A DNA stretch of 64,000 bases from Armillaria gallica (taxonomy: Eukaryota > Basidiomycota > Agaricomycetes > Agaricales > Physalacriaceae), in NCBI GenBank assembly GCA_037576215.1, contig JBANDB010000008.1:1-64000 (forward strand). The letters run 5' to 3'. The notes beneath the pieces are model-generated. The model saw nothing but the letters and a program-made list of their open reading frames with translations, was not told the origin of the DNA and made no database searches. This document shows, piece after piece, positions 20,908 to 33,252 of the stretch (positions are counted from its first letter, which is position 1; each line of letters opens with the position of its first letter). Made by a program: the position numbers and the translations under genes.

Positions 20908-23427
20908 GTCAAGAGTCTGCGAATGGTGGAAAGGATTCGCTGGTCGCGGTGTCCTTTATCATTCCAATCCTGAGAAGCATCAAAGATGGCGCAGCTTAGC
21001 ATACGGGATGTTCCGGCCGGTGGTACTTGCCTTTCCGAGGCGCTCCCACAATCCAGTTCAAAGAAGGTGAATTCTGCTGCTCAACTGCTTGCTTCCATTG
21101 ATCGATGCTGATTTTTACAAGAACTTGCTTCTGTGGTCAGAGTCTTACTCATCGCGATCTTACTAATACCCTTTGCTGATGAAGGACTTGAAGCTAACTT
21201 GACCACCAGAATCAATCAAACCCCTTGTCGGCCAGCTGTGAACACGCGTGTACTTGTACGTTTCTTTGACACCCTTACAGGCGATTGATTGATTCCATCG
21301 TCCGCAAGAAATATCATTTCAATCGGGCACATGATTTCGAATTGACTTGGTCGTACATTTTTGGGAATGGCAATTCCAGACATAGCATGCTCTGTGGCAT
21401 CATGGTTAGCTCATCTTTGAGTGTCTACTAGACCGAAGTATTGTCTTGTACATGGAAGTCTGAAAATATTATATGAAACATACATACCTGTGAAGAGTGG
21501 TTTTATTTTTATTCTCTCCATAGCTGATTGATGTCGCAGTCGATATTTCAGTTCAATTATAGGTGTAAAAAATACTCCACAGCACCTTTCCTATTCGTTG
21601 TAGGCCATAAATTCAAACTCACGCTCCAATGGTCCTTGAACACCGTGGAATCCGACTTCATGACGCATGTGGTAGGAATTCAGTTCTCCATAATTTACTC
21701 TGCTCATCCACGCCCACCCGTTTCCTATCAGAAGGTTTGCGTGATTTCGATACTTGCATCACAACTAATTCTAACCCACCTGATTGTGCTCTTTACTTGA
21801 CCCCCCAAAATCCGCCGGGCGTTGCGCGCTTGGTCCGCGTATGTGTCTGGTGTTGATGGCATCTGCCGTCTGCTCTTTTTCTATTCCGTAGCCGATATTC
21901 AGATGACTCCGTAGCGCACGGATGCCGCGATGGTCAAACGTCGAGTTAATCAAACCGAAATCTATAAATAGTAATTAGTCTACGTATCTGGTCCGGGTAG
22001 TATATACTGAGTTAGACTTTCAATAGAATCGTACTGCGTTCGAACTTCGCCTCAGCTCTTCTTCCGCGATTGGATCACTTGGAGAAACTTGATGTTGAAC
22101 GAAATGAGGTAATGATAGCAATCACTTTGAGTCAACGAAAGACATAGGTACGTAGAATGAATTATGTCCGCAATCATAGGCTTCAAGACTGTATACCCCC
22201 CGGAATTCTCAGCGATTTAGAACAATGTGCAATGGCGAACATATCACTCAGCTGTCATGGCAAGTTATGGTCAACATGTGGAGTACATCCTTCGCTGTGA
22301 ATTATTTCGAGACTCCGGAGCTGAGAGTATATTCACAACGTCAATCTTACAGATATCTATCCACCTACGCGGACGTAAACCTTCTCTCAAACTTTCCTGC
22401 AACGTTTGATGAGTCTACATGTCCCTCTCATGAAACTGATACCGCAAGAAATTCTGACTCCGTTCGTGATGCGTTCAGCCCCATTACATTCAACAGCGTG
22501 CCTCGGTTAGCGAACCGTCTGTCGATTCCCGACTTTCTGAAAAAAAAAAAGAGTCATACATCTACCAGGATTGCGACCCCATGACCAAGGTATGTTCTCT
22601 TGGATCACGACATTCACGCGGCGATCAGGAAGGAAGATAACTAGTATCATATGACCTATCTTTGCGCCCGGTTACTTGACAGTTTCATCCGAGCTTCTCT
22701 ACTTCTCATGATATCGTTCTAAGTGTCCGCATTGTAAGTGCATGATATGGACGATTTCCCCAGATCTCCCCCCGTTTCTCTGGACGTCACAGTAAGTGCA
22801 CATGGCTCGCTCCAGGTATAAGTGGTTTTTCCCAGGTCAAGAAGATCATGATGAGAGACGAAGTACAAGATTTGTATTGAAGCTCGAGCGCGAGAGGGAA
22901 CTAAAAAAGCAATTCGTTCAGACCTTATGGTAAACGACACAAACTGGTTCAGTTCGATACCGTAAGCAACGGGTTCGGAGCAGGTTGATTCCGATGGTTC
23001 GTACAGCCACCAGTGGCTTCAATAATGACTTCAAGATGATTTGGAGGCAAGATTTGCGTAAGATTTTGATCTTCAAGTTTCATCTTAGCACCTTTATCTC
23101 TACCCTGACACTGGGCGATAAAGTTTACTGCAAGTACCAGCTCGGATGAAACGAGGCCATCGTGATCTAATCATCTACTGCATTCTCAGATTAGGCCTCG
23201 AACTGCGAAGACTTGGCGAAGATATTTGATTTGCATTCGATGTTAGCATCAGGTCGAGACATTCCCAACCACAGTGAACTGTGCACATGTGGAAGAGCAT
23301 CCGGAGACTTATGTTTCGAATTGTTTTCTCAGCATTGACTGGTCCATCAAAGCCCGAGTTCTGCGACTTTGACACAATCGCTTAGCTGTTCTACGCGCGA
23401 TGTGTTGGAATATGGCAATCCGACATC
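20908..23427. other. No gene recognised
   Basis: About 2.5 kb between the SDR start and the transposon. Frames such as 22225-22584 (+) and 21771-21953 (-) have no recognisable motif and no convincing exon partners. The first 100 bases upstream of the SDR start resemble those upstream of the right SDR copy (CTCAGGATTGGAATGATAAA vs CTCAGGATTTGAATGATAAA). Confidence 0.45.
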
Positions 23428-24794
23428 ATGCCGATCGGGCATGGTGAATTTCGCGTTTGCGTGATGCGTTCGTGCGTTCAGTGCGTTTGCGTTATATCGA
23501 CGTGCGTTTGCGTTAATGCGTTTGCGCGTGCGTTATTGTGCATGCGTTGGAAGAAATGCGTTGATGCGTTTGATGCGTGTGCGTGCGTGACAGACATGCG
23601 TTTTCTTGGATTTTTGTGCGTTTTTTGTTGTTTTGGTTTCTGTGCGTGGCCATAGCCTACATGGCCAGCTGTGGCCTATCGGCAGTGTTGTTCAACTAAC
23701 AAGGCATGACAACACGCGGCCCTGATGGTGTGAGATAATGACACGGATCAGATGTCTTCATGTCTTCCATCTTCTACTCACTCCTGGTGGCTGCGACTCT
23801 TTAGACACTTGTGCCTAATTTCATGCACTCATTCACTAGTGTTTTGACGCCGTGGCAATGCTGTTTATCTCTCATATCTCCTGTATTTATCCAGAAAGCG
23901 TAAGGCAATATCTGAACCTGAAACCGCAGAGACCTTGGTACGGGGTGATAGTGCAAAACCTGGTAGACGACCAGCCAAGCGCTCTCGAGAAAAGGGAACT
24001 TAGGGCTCTGCTGTTAGAAAATATATATGTATCATTAGTATTATTGTGCACTAAATTGAACCTCAAATTAACTCTGAATGTCTGAGTAGTCTCTTCACTG
24101 CTTAGCGCTTAGCGGCCGACCATCCATGTCTAAGTCCAAGTCGGATTGATCTTGAAAGTTCTTGAACATTTTTAAGTATGAATACTTAAATTTGAGAACA
24201 GTGACGATGTTCCTGATTAATCAAATAATTTTATAGGAATTATAATGGTATGAGGCAGTATAAAATGCTGTTTGCTAAGAAAGAAGTGCTGAGGAACACG
24301 ATGTGGGGTTGAACTTTGGTTGAACGCACTTAACGCACCTAAAACGCACTTGTCATAAATGTGTCACAGTCACATGCGTGTATGCGTTCTATTTTGAACG
24401 CATGCGTTTTTTGTCCTAACACATGCGTTGTATCCAATAACGCATGCGTTTCATTTCCCAACGCATGCGTGAAGACCTGCGAGATGTGCGTTTAAATTTT
24501 AGTTAATATGCGAGATGCGTTCTGAGTCCTGACTTAATCATTGATTGGGTATTACGGCACGACATACAGAGCATTCTCTAAGGTACGGATACACGCTACA
24601 AGGATCAATTATACTTATAATGTGAGCTACGGTACAGATACATGATTGTGGATAGCCAGTGATGCCTCCATGGGAGGTTAACGGTGGTAATGGTCTAATC
24701 CCAAACGCACCGAAACGCACCAAACGCATACTACCCTAACGCACCAAACGCAACAAAACGCAAAAACGCGAAATTCTCCCGGCCCATGCCGATC
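23428..24794. mobile_element. Non-autonomous TIR DNA transposon with 9-base target-site duplication
   Basis: ATGCCGATC occurs directly at 23428-23436 and again at 24786-24794. Immediately inside are inverted ends: left GGGCATGGTGAATTTCGCG, and right, reverse-complemented, GGGCCGGGAGAATTTCGCG, identical at 16 of 19 positions. Subterminal arrays of TGCGTTTGCGTT run forward at 23450-23650 and in the opposite sense (CAAACGCA, AACGCACC) at 24700-24770. A cluster of the palindrome AACGCATGCGTT lies at 24390-24470. No transposase frame exists, so the 1349-base element must be mobilised in trans. A 9-base duplication fits Mutator-like elements; hAT or KDZ elements (8 bases) are alternatives. Confidence 0.85.
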
Positions 24795-25359
24795 TTGCTT
24801 ATTACGGAAGAAGAAAGAGGAAAAGTATAGAAAGTTCTAGTAAAATAGCATTTAGTATAAAGATAGGTACTGTAGTGTACATCCTCATGCGTTTGCAGAG
24901 CTCAGCCAAGCGCAATACCATTGGCTCGACACCGCGCATGTACATACTGGGAACGAACTGATCCCTCGTTTTACGACACGATGTTTGCAACAGATTTAAT
25001 ATACCATCTGACGGGGCGCTATGATAGCTCGTTAATTAAGTTGAAGTCACCAACGATTGTCGCGCTATATAGCAATGATCGAGGTAATCATCTACAGTTT
25101 CCCCTCGGCATGTTAGCAAGTGCACGGAATGACGACCGGCTAATCCTTAGGGCTGTTTGCCGAATCCGTGGGACAATTTAAGAGAAAGAATGCATACATG
25201 TTTTAAATATGTACTACGGCACAACAATAGTACACCTATTGAAGAATCGACGACAAATGAGCAATGCTACCAAGGGATCCGGTTTAACCGACGACAGGTA
25301 GTCTGTCAGGGAGCCACGTCTCACTGATCCTGACTTTCCAACGGCTTCAATATTTCTCG
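24795..25359. other. No gene recognised
   Basis: Intergenic sequence between the transposon and the 3' end of the DUF6534 gene; no supported feature. Confidence 0.45.
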
Positions 25360-27402
25360 TCAATCGCAATTCCAGATTAAAAAGATGCGAAGTACCTTCT
25401 TATAATCTCCAAACGGCGGATCATGCTCTACGGTCTTAGTGACATCGATACGGAATATATTCTGTTTCAGCAGTCAGAAAGATGGATGACAGACATTGTA
25501 GCATGGGTGAACGTACCTCGGAACTGTTCTTCGTTGCCGTATCAGTATCAGACGAGGCCGAGAGATCGCCTAGAGTAGAAAACTCCGTGGTGGTGGATAG
25601 ATCAGCCTTCCGCGCGCGGAATGCATTCGTAGAGACTGGGGTAGTATCTGCGCTGTCGGATACTTCCCGTCCTTGAGCAATCCCCCGATTAATATAGAGG
25701 GTAACAAGGCCTAACATGAACGCTGGAGATGTGTTATACTTTGAGAATTAAAAAAGTGTGAGTGAGACTCGTGTTCACCTCGTCGAGCGGTGAGTTGGAA
25801 AGGCATCCAGAAGCGGTCGGAAGGCGCAGAGAGGAACTTTGTGTGGAATAAGTGGAGAATGTTTATTTGCGGAAGGTTTCCGACTTACGACGATGAAGTA
25901 GGCGAACTGGATAACGGTTGCGGCTATCCCGCGCTCCCAAACTAGATCGACCAGATTGTCGTATGGCATCGTGAAGCTATAATGTGGTAGTTAGATATGG
26001 GAAGTTGTGAAAGCGGGTGGTCAAAAAACCTTTCATCTACCGATATGCTCTTGCTTGAATCATGGTGCAAGTACAGCATGCCGGTCGTGACAAGACCCGC
26101 AGTGAGCGTCAGTCCCTGGCAGGCGCCGGTGATCGCCTAATCCTTACACTTGAGAATGCTTGAAAGCAATAGGTACAAACGACACTCGCCTTCATGGGTT
26201 CTTTCGCCATAAAATCGAAGTCTTCGAGTCGCGCCCTGCGGATGACGCGTCCTTTGAGTATGGAAGTAAGTAGATTGATACTAATACTCACATTTTGACC
26301 GTCATGGCTTTGATGATAAATCAGATAGATACATGCTTCGAGGCGGGCGTATTTTAACGACTCACCGATACCGAGAGCTGAGGAAATCGATCAATGCCAA
26401 CCGTATATGATTCAAAGAACAACTTACTGAAAGCTGCTATGGATATAACTCCCTGCGTGACAAGTTGTCAATCCCGAAATCGAGGAGTTCGTCCTACTTA
26501 CAACAAAGGCAGCAACGGTAGCGTTATCTTTGGAGGATATCACTTAGAGCAGGGTCATCAGATTACCAAGGTAAACTCACAGCGACGAATCCGTTGAGCA
26601 TAAGACCTGATAACGAGTTGTAAAATTTCAAAGGTATTGCGGAAGCTGGGATGAATGCCTACAGTTGGACGATCAAGATCATCAAGACCTAAAAGTTCGG
26701 AGTACGTAACGGCTCTACTTGGAGAGTATAAAAGACGTACGGCAAGCCCATTGTCGACCTTTTCAATCTAAGTCAGAGGGGTTTTAAATGAGCAAGTATC
26801 TACTCACGGCGAAGGTCCTACAGGGAAGTTGAGTACATGGATGGCATATTAACAGGACCTACTTACGTCGTAGGGGACTCCACTGCAGGAGAGCTCTTCG
26901 GGAACTCCAAGACCATGTAAGAATGGACACTAAAACTTATATCAGTGGATGCGGAGCCAGTGATGAGAATCCTGACGCTTCGGTTACTGAGGAAGGATAT
27001 AAGCGTGTTGGCGAAGTGAACAGTGTGGATCGGGTGCTTACAGAGTCCTACAGAAGCAGCATCTAGCATACTGTTATACCAGTGAGCTAGTGAATACATT
27101 GACAGCATCGCTATACCCACGCGAGAAGCGCAACCTGAGGTCGCGTTCAGCAATCATAGCATCGGAAGTTGATATAACAATTACCGAAACCCTCTTCAAA
27201 TAATGTTCTCCTTGTAATGTGGAGAAATAGATATACACCTCTTCGAAAGAACATGTCAGTCGTTACAGAGCAAGGAGAGGAGGCAAATTGTACGGTATGC
27301 ATTGAAGCCATAGAGCGCCATCGTAACGACATATCCAAGAAACAAGACTCCGACGGTGCGGTCGAGCTGGTGAAGCTCCTCATTGTGAGTTACAAACGAC
27401 AT
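25360..27402 (-). CDS. DUF6534-type seven-helix membrane protein, copy 1 (multi-exon)
   Basis: Exon 1 starts at the ATG at 27402 (ELHQLDRTVGVLFLGYVVTM) and ends at a GTACAA donor near 27294; the next exon gives QVYIYFSTLQGEHYLKR. Further exons supply ITGACQGLTLTAGLVTTGML, YLHHDSS, then DNLVDLVWERGIAATVIQFA and YFIVV, then FWMPFQLT. The last two exons (VTLYINRGIA..RARKADLS, then FRIDVTKTVEHD) end with a stop at 25360-25362. These match, in order, the N-terminal helices, the helix before the conserved loop and the cytosolic tail of DUF6534 proteins, an agaricomycete membrane family of unknown function. Middle exons between about 27100 and 26150 are not resolved, so lesions there cannot be excluded. 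Confidence 0.65.
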
Positions 27403-27878
27403 GCTCGAAACAATGAGACATGTGCAATGGCGAGCATGGTATAAATTGGGTTCTCGAAATCTTGTCCGATCACGCCGGCCCTCAATGTGGTCAGTCCAGC
27501 CACGGCTATTTGCGGACAAACGAACCATGCCTCGTGACATCCACCATCAGTGATTGATCGTTTTCTCTGCTCCACATCAACGTCCGCATCTGCTTTGACG
27601 GCTTGATATCCATGGCCTAGGATATCTTCCTACCGTGGCGCCCGGTGATGGCTGAGTCTAATAGATGCTGGCGCACGAGATCAATAGGAAATTTACTTAT
27701 CTGACCCTACCAAAGTAGCACCCTACAAGCACCGCGCCATGGTCCTAGGTCTCCTCACTGCTAGTTCTATTACTGGAGTGGTAAGTTCGCTCAGGTTTAT
27801 CCTTCTTCGTTGGGACTGATATCGTGAAATTGAAAGCTATTCTTCACCTACTGTTTCCACCGACCCATCCGTGGCGAC
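27403..27878. promoter_or_regulatory. Shared divergent promoter region (DUF6534 gene / P450)
   Basis: About 476 bases separate the two divergent start codons, so the promoters of the membrane-protein gene and the P450 must lie here. No individual element was identified with confidence. Confidence 0.4.
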
Positions 27879-29855
27879 ATGGGAGTAGCACTCGAGATTC
27901 TCGTTGGCATAAGCGCATTGCTCTACAGACGCGTCGTATTCTCAGAGACGTACTCGATCTCTTTCATTGCATCCGGTGTATTTCTCGTTTTTCAGGTATT
28001 CTTCCTCATCTTATCTGCGATTGCCTATCGCCTCTCGCCATTTCATCCGCTCTCCAAATATCCCGGCCCGCTACTCGCCAAATGTACGAGTCTCTATCTG
28101 ACGCATACCGTTTGGACGGGGAAACGGCACCTCATCTTTAAAGAATTGCATAGGAGACTTGGTCCGTTTGTGCGTATTGGTGAAGTCTTTTATTCTGTCA
28201 ACCCATCCGTTCTGCGGCTCATGTAATGCCAGGCCCAAATACTATCTCGATCAACTTGCACGAAGCCATTCTACCTGTCTACAGTACCGCGTCAGCCTGG
28301 AACAAAACTGATGCGTATCACCTCGGGGGCTTAGCCGGTGCTGGTCTGTTTTTCATCCAAGACCGGGAGGAGCATAACGCTCGGAAGAAATACTGGGCCC
28401 CTGCTTTCACCAATGAGGCGTGGGCAATGATTTTCTATTATCAAAGCGGCCCTCTAATTTCTCCTATAGGCTCGCATCATATGGGTCTATGATCGAAAGA
28501 CGCACGAACGATTTTATATTGGCCCTGTCAACCCGCAGGAAAGAGCGAAAAGGTGTTATTGACGTAACACTATTTCTGCAATATTGGGCACATGATATCA
28601 CAGTACGTCTATTCCATCACGATCTCGTCCCTAGCTCGCTTAATGAAAGCCATCCCAGGGCGAATTTGCCTTTGGCGATACTTGGAAATGGGTAAGTATA
28701 ACACCTACGCCAGAGTTGGACTGTCCGACTGAATGTTTTCGTAGAGCTTTTGCCGAGACGGTGACCATCTCGGATTGGTGCACTGTACAGGCTTGGAAAC
28801 GGCCGCCTTCGAAATGTATGTGTCAATGGCTATGCTTCTCACACTCAAGACTTATACATCCATTCATAGATTCGGACAGGCGCCGTCTCTTTCTCATCTG
28901 CTATGGTATCTTCCACCAACGCAAATTTTCCGAATCATGGATGCGGTTTCGGACAGGTCGCTGAGTGTTCGCAGGAAGGAAGGATCACAGCAGCAGGATC
29001 TTATGACGCATTTGGTCAGTCTACCTAATCTGTGATGGCAAATGTAACTGAAAAGTTGCTTTAGCTTGGAGAATGTAACGAAGGCTTACCTAAACTGAAA
29101 GACGAACACTTGCGGCAAGAGGGCGCCTTGGCACTTCTTGCAGGTATGCCATTTTTTTGATGGTATCAACTTATACGACGAATCAGCTGTATTTTGTAGG
29201 AACCAATGGCATCTCCTCCGCTTTGACTTTCTCGCTTTTCTACATCGCATCGAACTCGACTATCTATACCAAGCTAAAGGCGGAACTCCATGAAGCATTT
29301 CCCGATTCCGACGCCTCATCTCCCTTGGGAATGGCAGAATTGTCAGAATTGGATTACCTCAACGCCGTGGTCAACGAGTCGCTTAGGCTCGGTGCACCGT
29401 TAGGCAATTTCCCCCGGGTTACTCCCAAGGGTGGGGCGGTTATTGGAGGGGAGTACATTGCGGAGGGCTGCATTGTCAGCGTACCAGCATGGGCGCAGAT
29501 GATATCGGAAGACAACTTCTACCCACATCCGGAGCAGTTCATTCCCGAACGATGGCTCCCGGGAAGTCTAGGTCCAGACTCGCGAACGAACAGGAACGCG
29601 ATGATGACCTTCTCACATGGTGGGCAAATCTTATTCAACCATGTCAGGGGCAACTTAATTGAATCTTATCAAGGTCCTTTTGGATGCATGGGAAAGCAAT
29701 TTGTATACCAGCAAATGCGCCTTTTGCTATCGAGGATGATCCTTACCTATGATTTCAAATTGCCGGACGGATTCGATGCGACTGCCTTCATTGAAGGTAT
29801 AGAGAATAGGCGAACGACGTCTTTCACGTATCCTCTTGAACTCGTTATCATTTAA
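27879..29855 (+). CDS. Cytochrome P450 monooxygenase
   Basis: Eight exons (27879-28179, 28233-28419, 28470-28602, 28659-28691, 28745-29014, 29065-29143, 29200-29619, 29674-29855) give 1605 bases, 534 residues, all phases consistent. An N-terminal membrane anchor (FIASGVFLVFQVFFLILSAI) precedes the proline hinge (LSKYPGP). FVRIGPNTISIN, the I-helix AGTNG (about 334-338), ESLR (394-397), PERW (about 450) and the haem-ligand motif FSHGPFGCMGKQ (Cys about 479) follow. It is an ER-bound haem monooxygenase; the substrate is unknown. The 33-base fourth exon is small but needed for frame. It is convergent with the alpha/beta hydrolase, with only 148 bases between the stop codons. With the FAD oxidase and SDRs it could form a tailoring set. 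Confidence 0.95.
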
Positions 29856-30003
29856 GCAGTTCAGATTAATTATCTTCGATTTTGTATTTCGTACATCCTT
29901 CACTTATGAAAAGGACCTGTGTTATGTCACAGTAACTATATGTATGCGTATTATCTTGAATTTCAACAATCAAATCGACAACTACTTTACTTCTGAAGGA
30001 AGA

Positions 30004-31252
30004 TCACAGGAGCGAAACCCAATTCCCGACCCCACGTAGAGCTTCAGAACGCTCCGGCTCAAAGACCTCCATAGAACAGAAACAATGAGTGGCCCCATAT
30101 ATTTCCATGTACGTCAGATTATCTGACCCAATGTCTTCTGTCAGCCGGTCACGCAGAACGTGGATAGTATCGACCCGGCATTCCGCTTCACCAGCTACAA
30201 TACACATCTTTGGAAATCCTTTGAACAACCCAGACGATACCTTTAATGCTTTTGACGCGGGGGATATCCACGGATTCAAAGCAGCGTGGGAATGAGGCAA
30301 ACTTCCCAGAAGAGCGCTGGTACAGTATCCATTGTAGAATACCACGCTATAATCGCTGCACGCATTTGTTTGAAGTGGACCCGTCTGATCTGGGGTTCCC
30401 CAATCAGCTGAGGGACTAAAGAGTAGAATGGAAGAGGGAGGTGGTAATGATGAGAGGCAATGCATGATGAGGTAGCGGGTTAGAGAAAGGGCCAACACAC
30501 ATCCGGCTGACTCCCCGCAAATGATGATATCCTGAGCTTGGATACCCGCGGAAAGAAGGTAACGATATCCTGATATCGCATCAAGCAGTGCAGCTGGAAT
30601 CGGGTTCTCCGACGGGAACGGTGACGCCGACGAAAGGCGATACTCCAAGGCGAAGACACGAACCTTCGCATGAAGGCGTAAGCCGTTGCATAATGTCGGT
30701 GTAAACAACGCATTGGGTGCTGCAGAGCCCATCTTGAATTCTCATGAGCAGGAGTTATTATGATATGTGAACCAAAACGCACTGTGAAACCTCCGGCTAC
30801 GAAGATGTGTTAGTTTATGTTCATCAAGAAGGAAAATATGCTCACAGTGAAAGAAGTATATTACTTTCCCGCCGGATCCTGAATTCTTTGCAGGCCCGTA
30901 CCAGTATCCATGAATGCGTTCTGGTCGAACATTGTTGAGAGACGCCAAGTCGTCAATTTCTCCTACTACGAGAGATGCTGGGACTGGTTCTACTTCGACG
31001 TAGCCCTCGAGCATAGAAGTCGCGCGCGCGCGGGGAAGTATCGAGAGTGGGTAGTCCTGTTTCGAAGAAAGATTCGACGAGCAGACGAAGAAGGTTGTGT
31101 ACGAGCACTCTGCGAAACCCCCAGGTGGGCCTTGGTCTCCATGATGGGAATAAAGAGGTTGCAAACCAAACAGGAAGCCGGAAAATCACTGAAGTCAAAA
31201 GGTATGCTTGGTACAACGCCTTGAGAGGCTGGCGGCGCAGTCGAAACTTCAT
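30004..31252 (-). CDS. Alpha/beta hydrolase (HSL/esterase family) with an apparent frameshift
   Basis: The model is 31252-30846, a tiny exon 30796-30783, and 30732-30004. The N-terminus (RRQPLKALYQAYLL) is typical of basidiomycete members with a hydrophobic leader. The oxyanion region reads HSGGFTMGSAAP across the tiny exon. The nucleophile motif is GESAG, and the late His lies in GATHCF. Exon 1 changes frame inside a (CG)n tract near 31020-31032, between DTSPRAR and the downstream LEGYVEVEP. The exon sum is 1150 bases, consistent with loss of one CG dinucleotide. The enzyme would hydrolyse esters, possibly sterol or metabolite acetates. Slippage in a dinucleotide run could equally be an assembly error; otherwise the copy makes a truncated protein. 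Confidence 0.8.
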
Positions 31253-33252
31253 GCCTTCGATGGAGATGCTTGAGGGGCAAAGACAAATACACTCGGAAAT
31301 ACTTGTCATCCGTAGATGAACCTGTATGGGCGTAATACTGTCCGGAAAATCAGATGGGGCCGAGCATGTACACAAGATGTGATATTGTATACATTCAGGC
31401 GCATGTCATTTCTTTTCAGGCACAAGTTACCATTCTATCCTCCAATATACTCAACGAGATTCAAATTCATGCTAAAGTTGCGACATCTCTGCCCATAAAT
31501 TTCATCACAAGTCAGGGACTTGTCCTCTTTAGCGCAAGTTTTATCCTCTCTTGGCAACAATCACAAGTTGACCTTACACTGTTTCTTTTGAAGACATTAT
31601 TTCTCAGTACTTGGTTCAGGGTAATGCATAAGCGAGTCTCCGACTCTCCGTTTTGAAATTCCCTCTCGAATATGCCTGGTTTTAGTGTTGCATTCGCGTG
31701 TTCAGGCCTTATCAGTATCTATTCTGATGGCTATTTAAGCTTCTGCCTATGACTATGTAGATCACTCAGGCTCAGACTAATCTCACGTAGCTTACAATGT
31801 GCGGCGGTGAACGTGTTTCAAAGTAAAATCTACCGTAGCTATGGCCTTGATATCTTCCATGGATAATATAACTGTTTATTGATTAACTATGCTACAAAAA
31901 AGGACCAATACACTACAGAAGATACATAGAATATCCCCTATAAATACTTGCACTGACCTTTCGAGGTATTTAGCAAATGCTCAGATTTGAGCAACGTTGC
32001 TCGATTTGTGCTCGATCTGCGCGATGTGGCCGGCTTAGTTTGCCGAAAGCCCGGCATGCTCGATATGGCTACACTGAATAATGCCGAAACGCGACTGGGA
32101 AACTTGAAATATCTCCCACTTGCGCGAAATTGACCGTCCAACTGCTTGCTTGCGCATCTTCGAGACAGCTGCTCTGTACTTGTGCACATAGTCACTGTGC
32201 ATTTCAAGCTTGTATGAATTCGTGATACAGAAGGAACTTGTGTAAATCATCCATTTAAACGGCTTGTGTTCGAAATACAGAGGACTGAACTCTATTTTCA
32301 GGACAGTATTACGCCCATAAACCTGTAACTTAAATTTGGTCATGGGGATCGACTGCCGGCGGCAAGTCATCGCCCTTCCAAGGTCTCCCTGACTTTGTCC
32401 TGGGAAGATAGGTCGTGGTACTCGAGCGCTGGCTTACTCTAATTGAAGACGATCAGAAGAGCTCCCGTTGTCTACTCTTTGTATGTACTTTGTGAAGAGG
32501 TTCGACATTCTCCAAATGAAGGACATCGTCTCACACGTCGCAGCCGATATCACCGCAGGCCCTGCCATTGCGCACTTAAGGAGGTTGTCGAATCAAGCCG
32601 CTGTGCCTTCCCGCGTTGCATAGAAGTACTATTAAATCCTTCCCAGAGGTTCTTCATGCTCTTGAGCATGTGCAAAAGCTTCCGAGACGCTTCGAACCTC
32701 ATGTCAGTGATTGCTTGCATCTTCCAATCTGTCTGATGTTCAAGAAGTGACAAGGGGACGCGGTTCGAATGCAGATCGGAAATCCTACGATTGCAACAGA
32801 TTTCATCGATGGAGAGGAGGCAGCGAGACTGAAACGGTGATGCAGCCCTGAGTATTTGAATCAGATCGGATACACGACCGGTCAGCATCCGGTCCCGCCT
32901 TCTGGTATCTGACTTTCGATGTTCATTGTTGATCAAAACATAGAAACATACCTAAGGATTGGAAAGGGAAATGATAACAATCTTCACCCTGGTTGATCTA
33001 AGCAACCAATCAGCAACATCGAAATCTATTCGGAATCTCTGAGCAATCAGAAATCTCTACGACACATGAATATGGAGGAATTACTGATCTCGCTAGATCG
33101 CTAACCTCTAAAGGCCAACTAAGGGCAGCAATGAAAGAGGTTATCCTGATTGGCGCAGCAAGTCAAACCAGCAAATTAAAATTGATCAAGAAAAACAGGA
33201 ACATAATAAGGTTTTCACGCTCGTGGAGGATGGATACAACGTCAGGTAATGA
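31253..33252. other. No gene recognised; contains an inverted repeat
   Basis: No family is recognised. Two inverted copies of TGGGCGTAATACTGTCCNGAAAAT lie near 31328-31351 and 32297-32320, about 970 bases apart. Minus frames at 32035-32370 (111 codons) and 32550-32936 (128 codons) have even, charged composition but no motif; they could be exons of an unknown gene. Confidence 0.4.

Noticed and set aside
23440..23660. TGCGTTTGCGTT array as a CRISPR or satellite
   Set aside because: Units are short, irregular and mirrored at the other end of a TIR element in a eukaryotic genome, so they are subterminal repeats.
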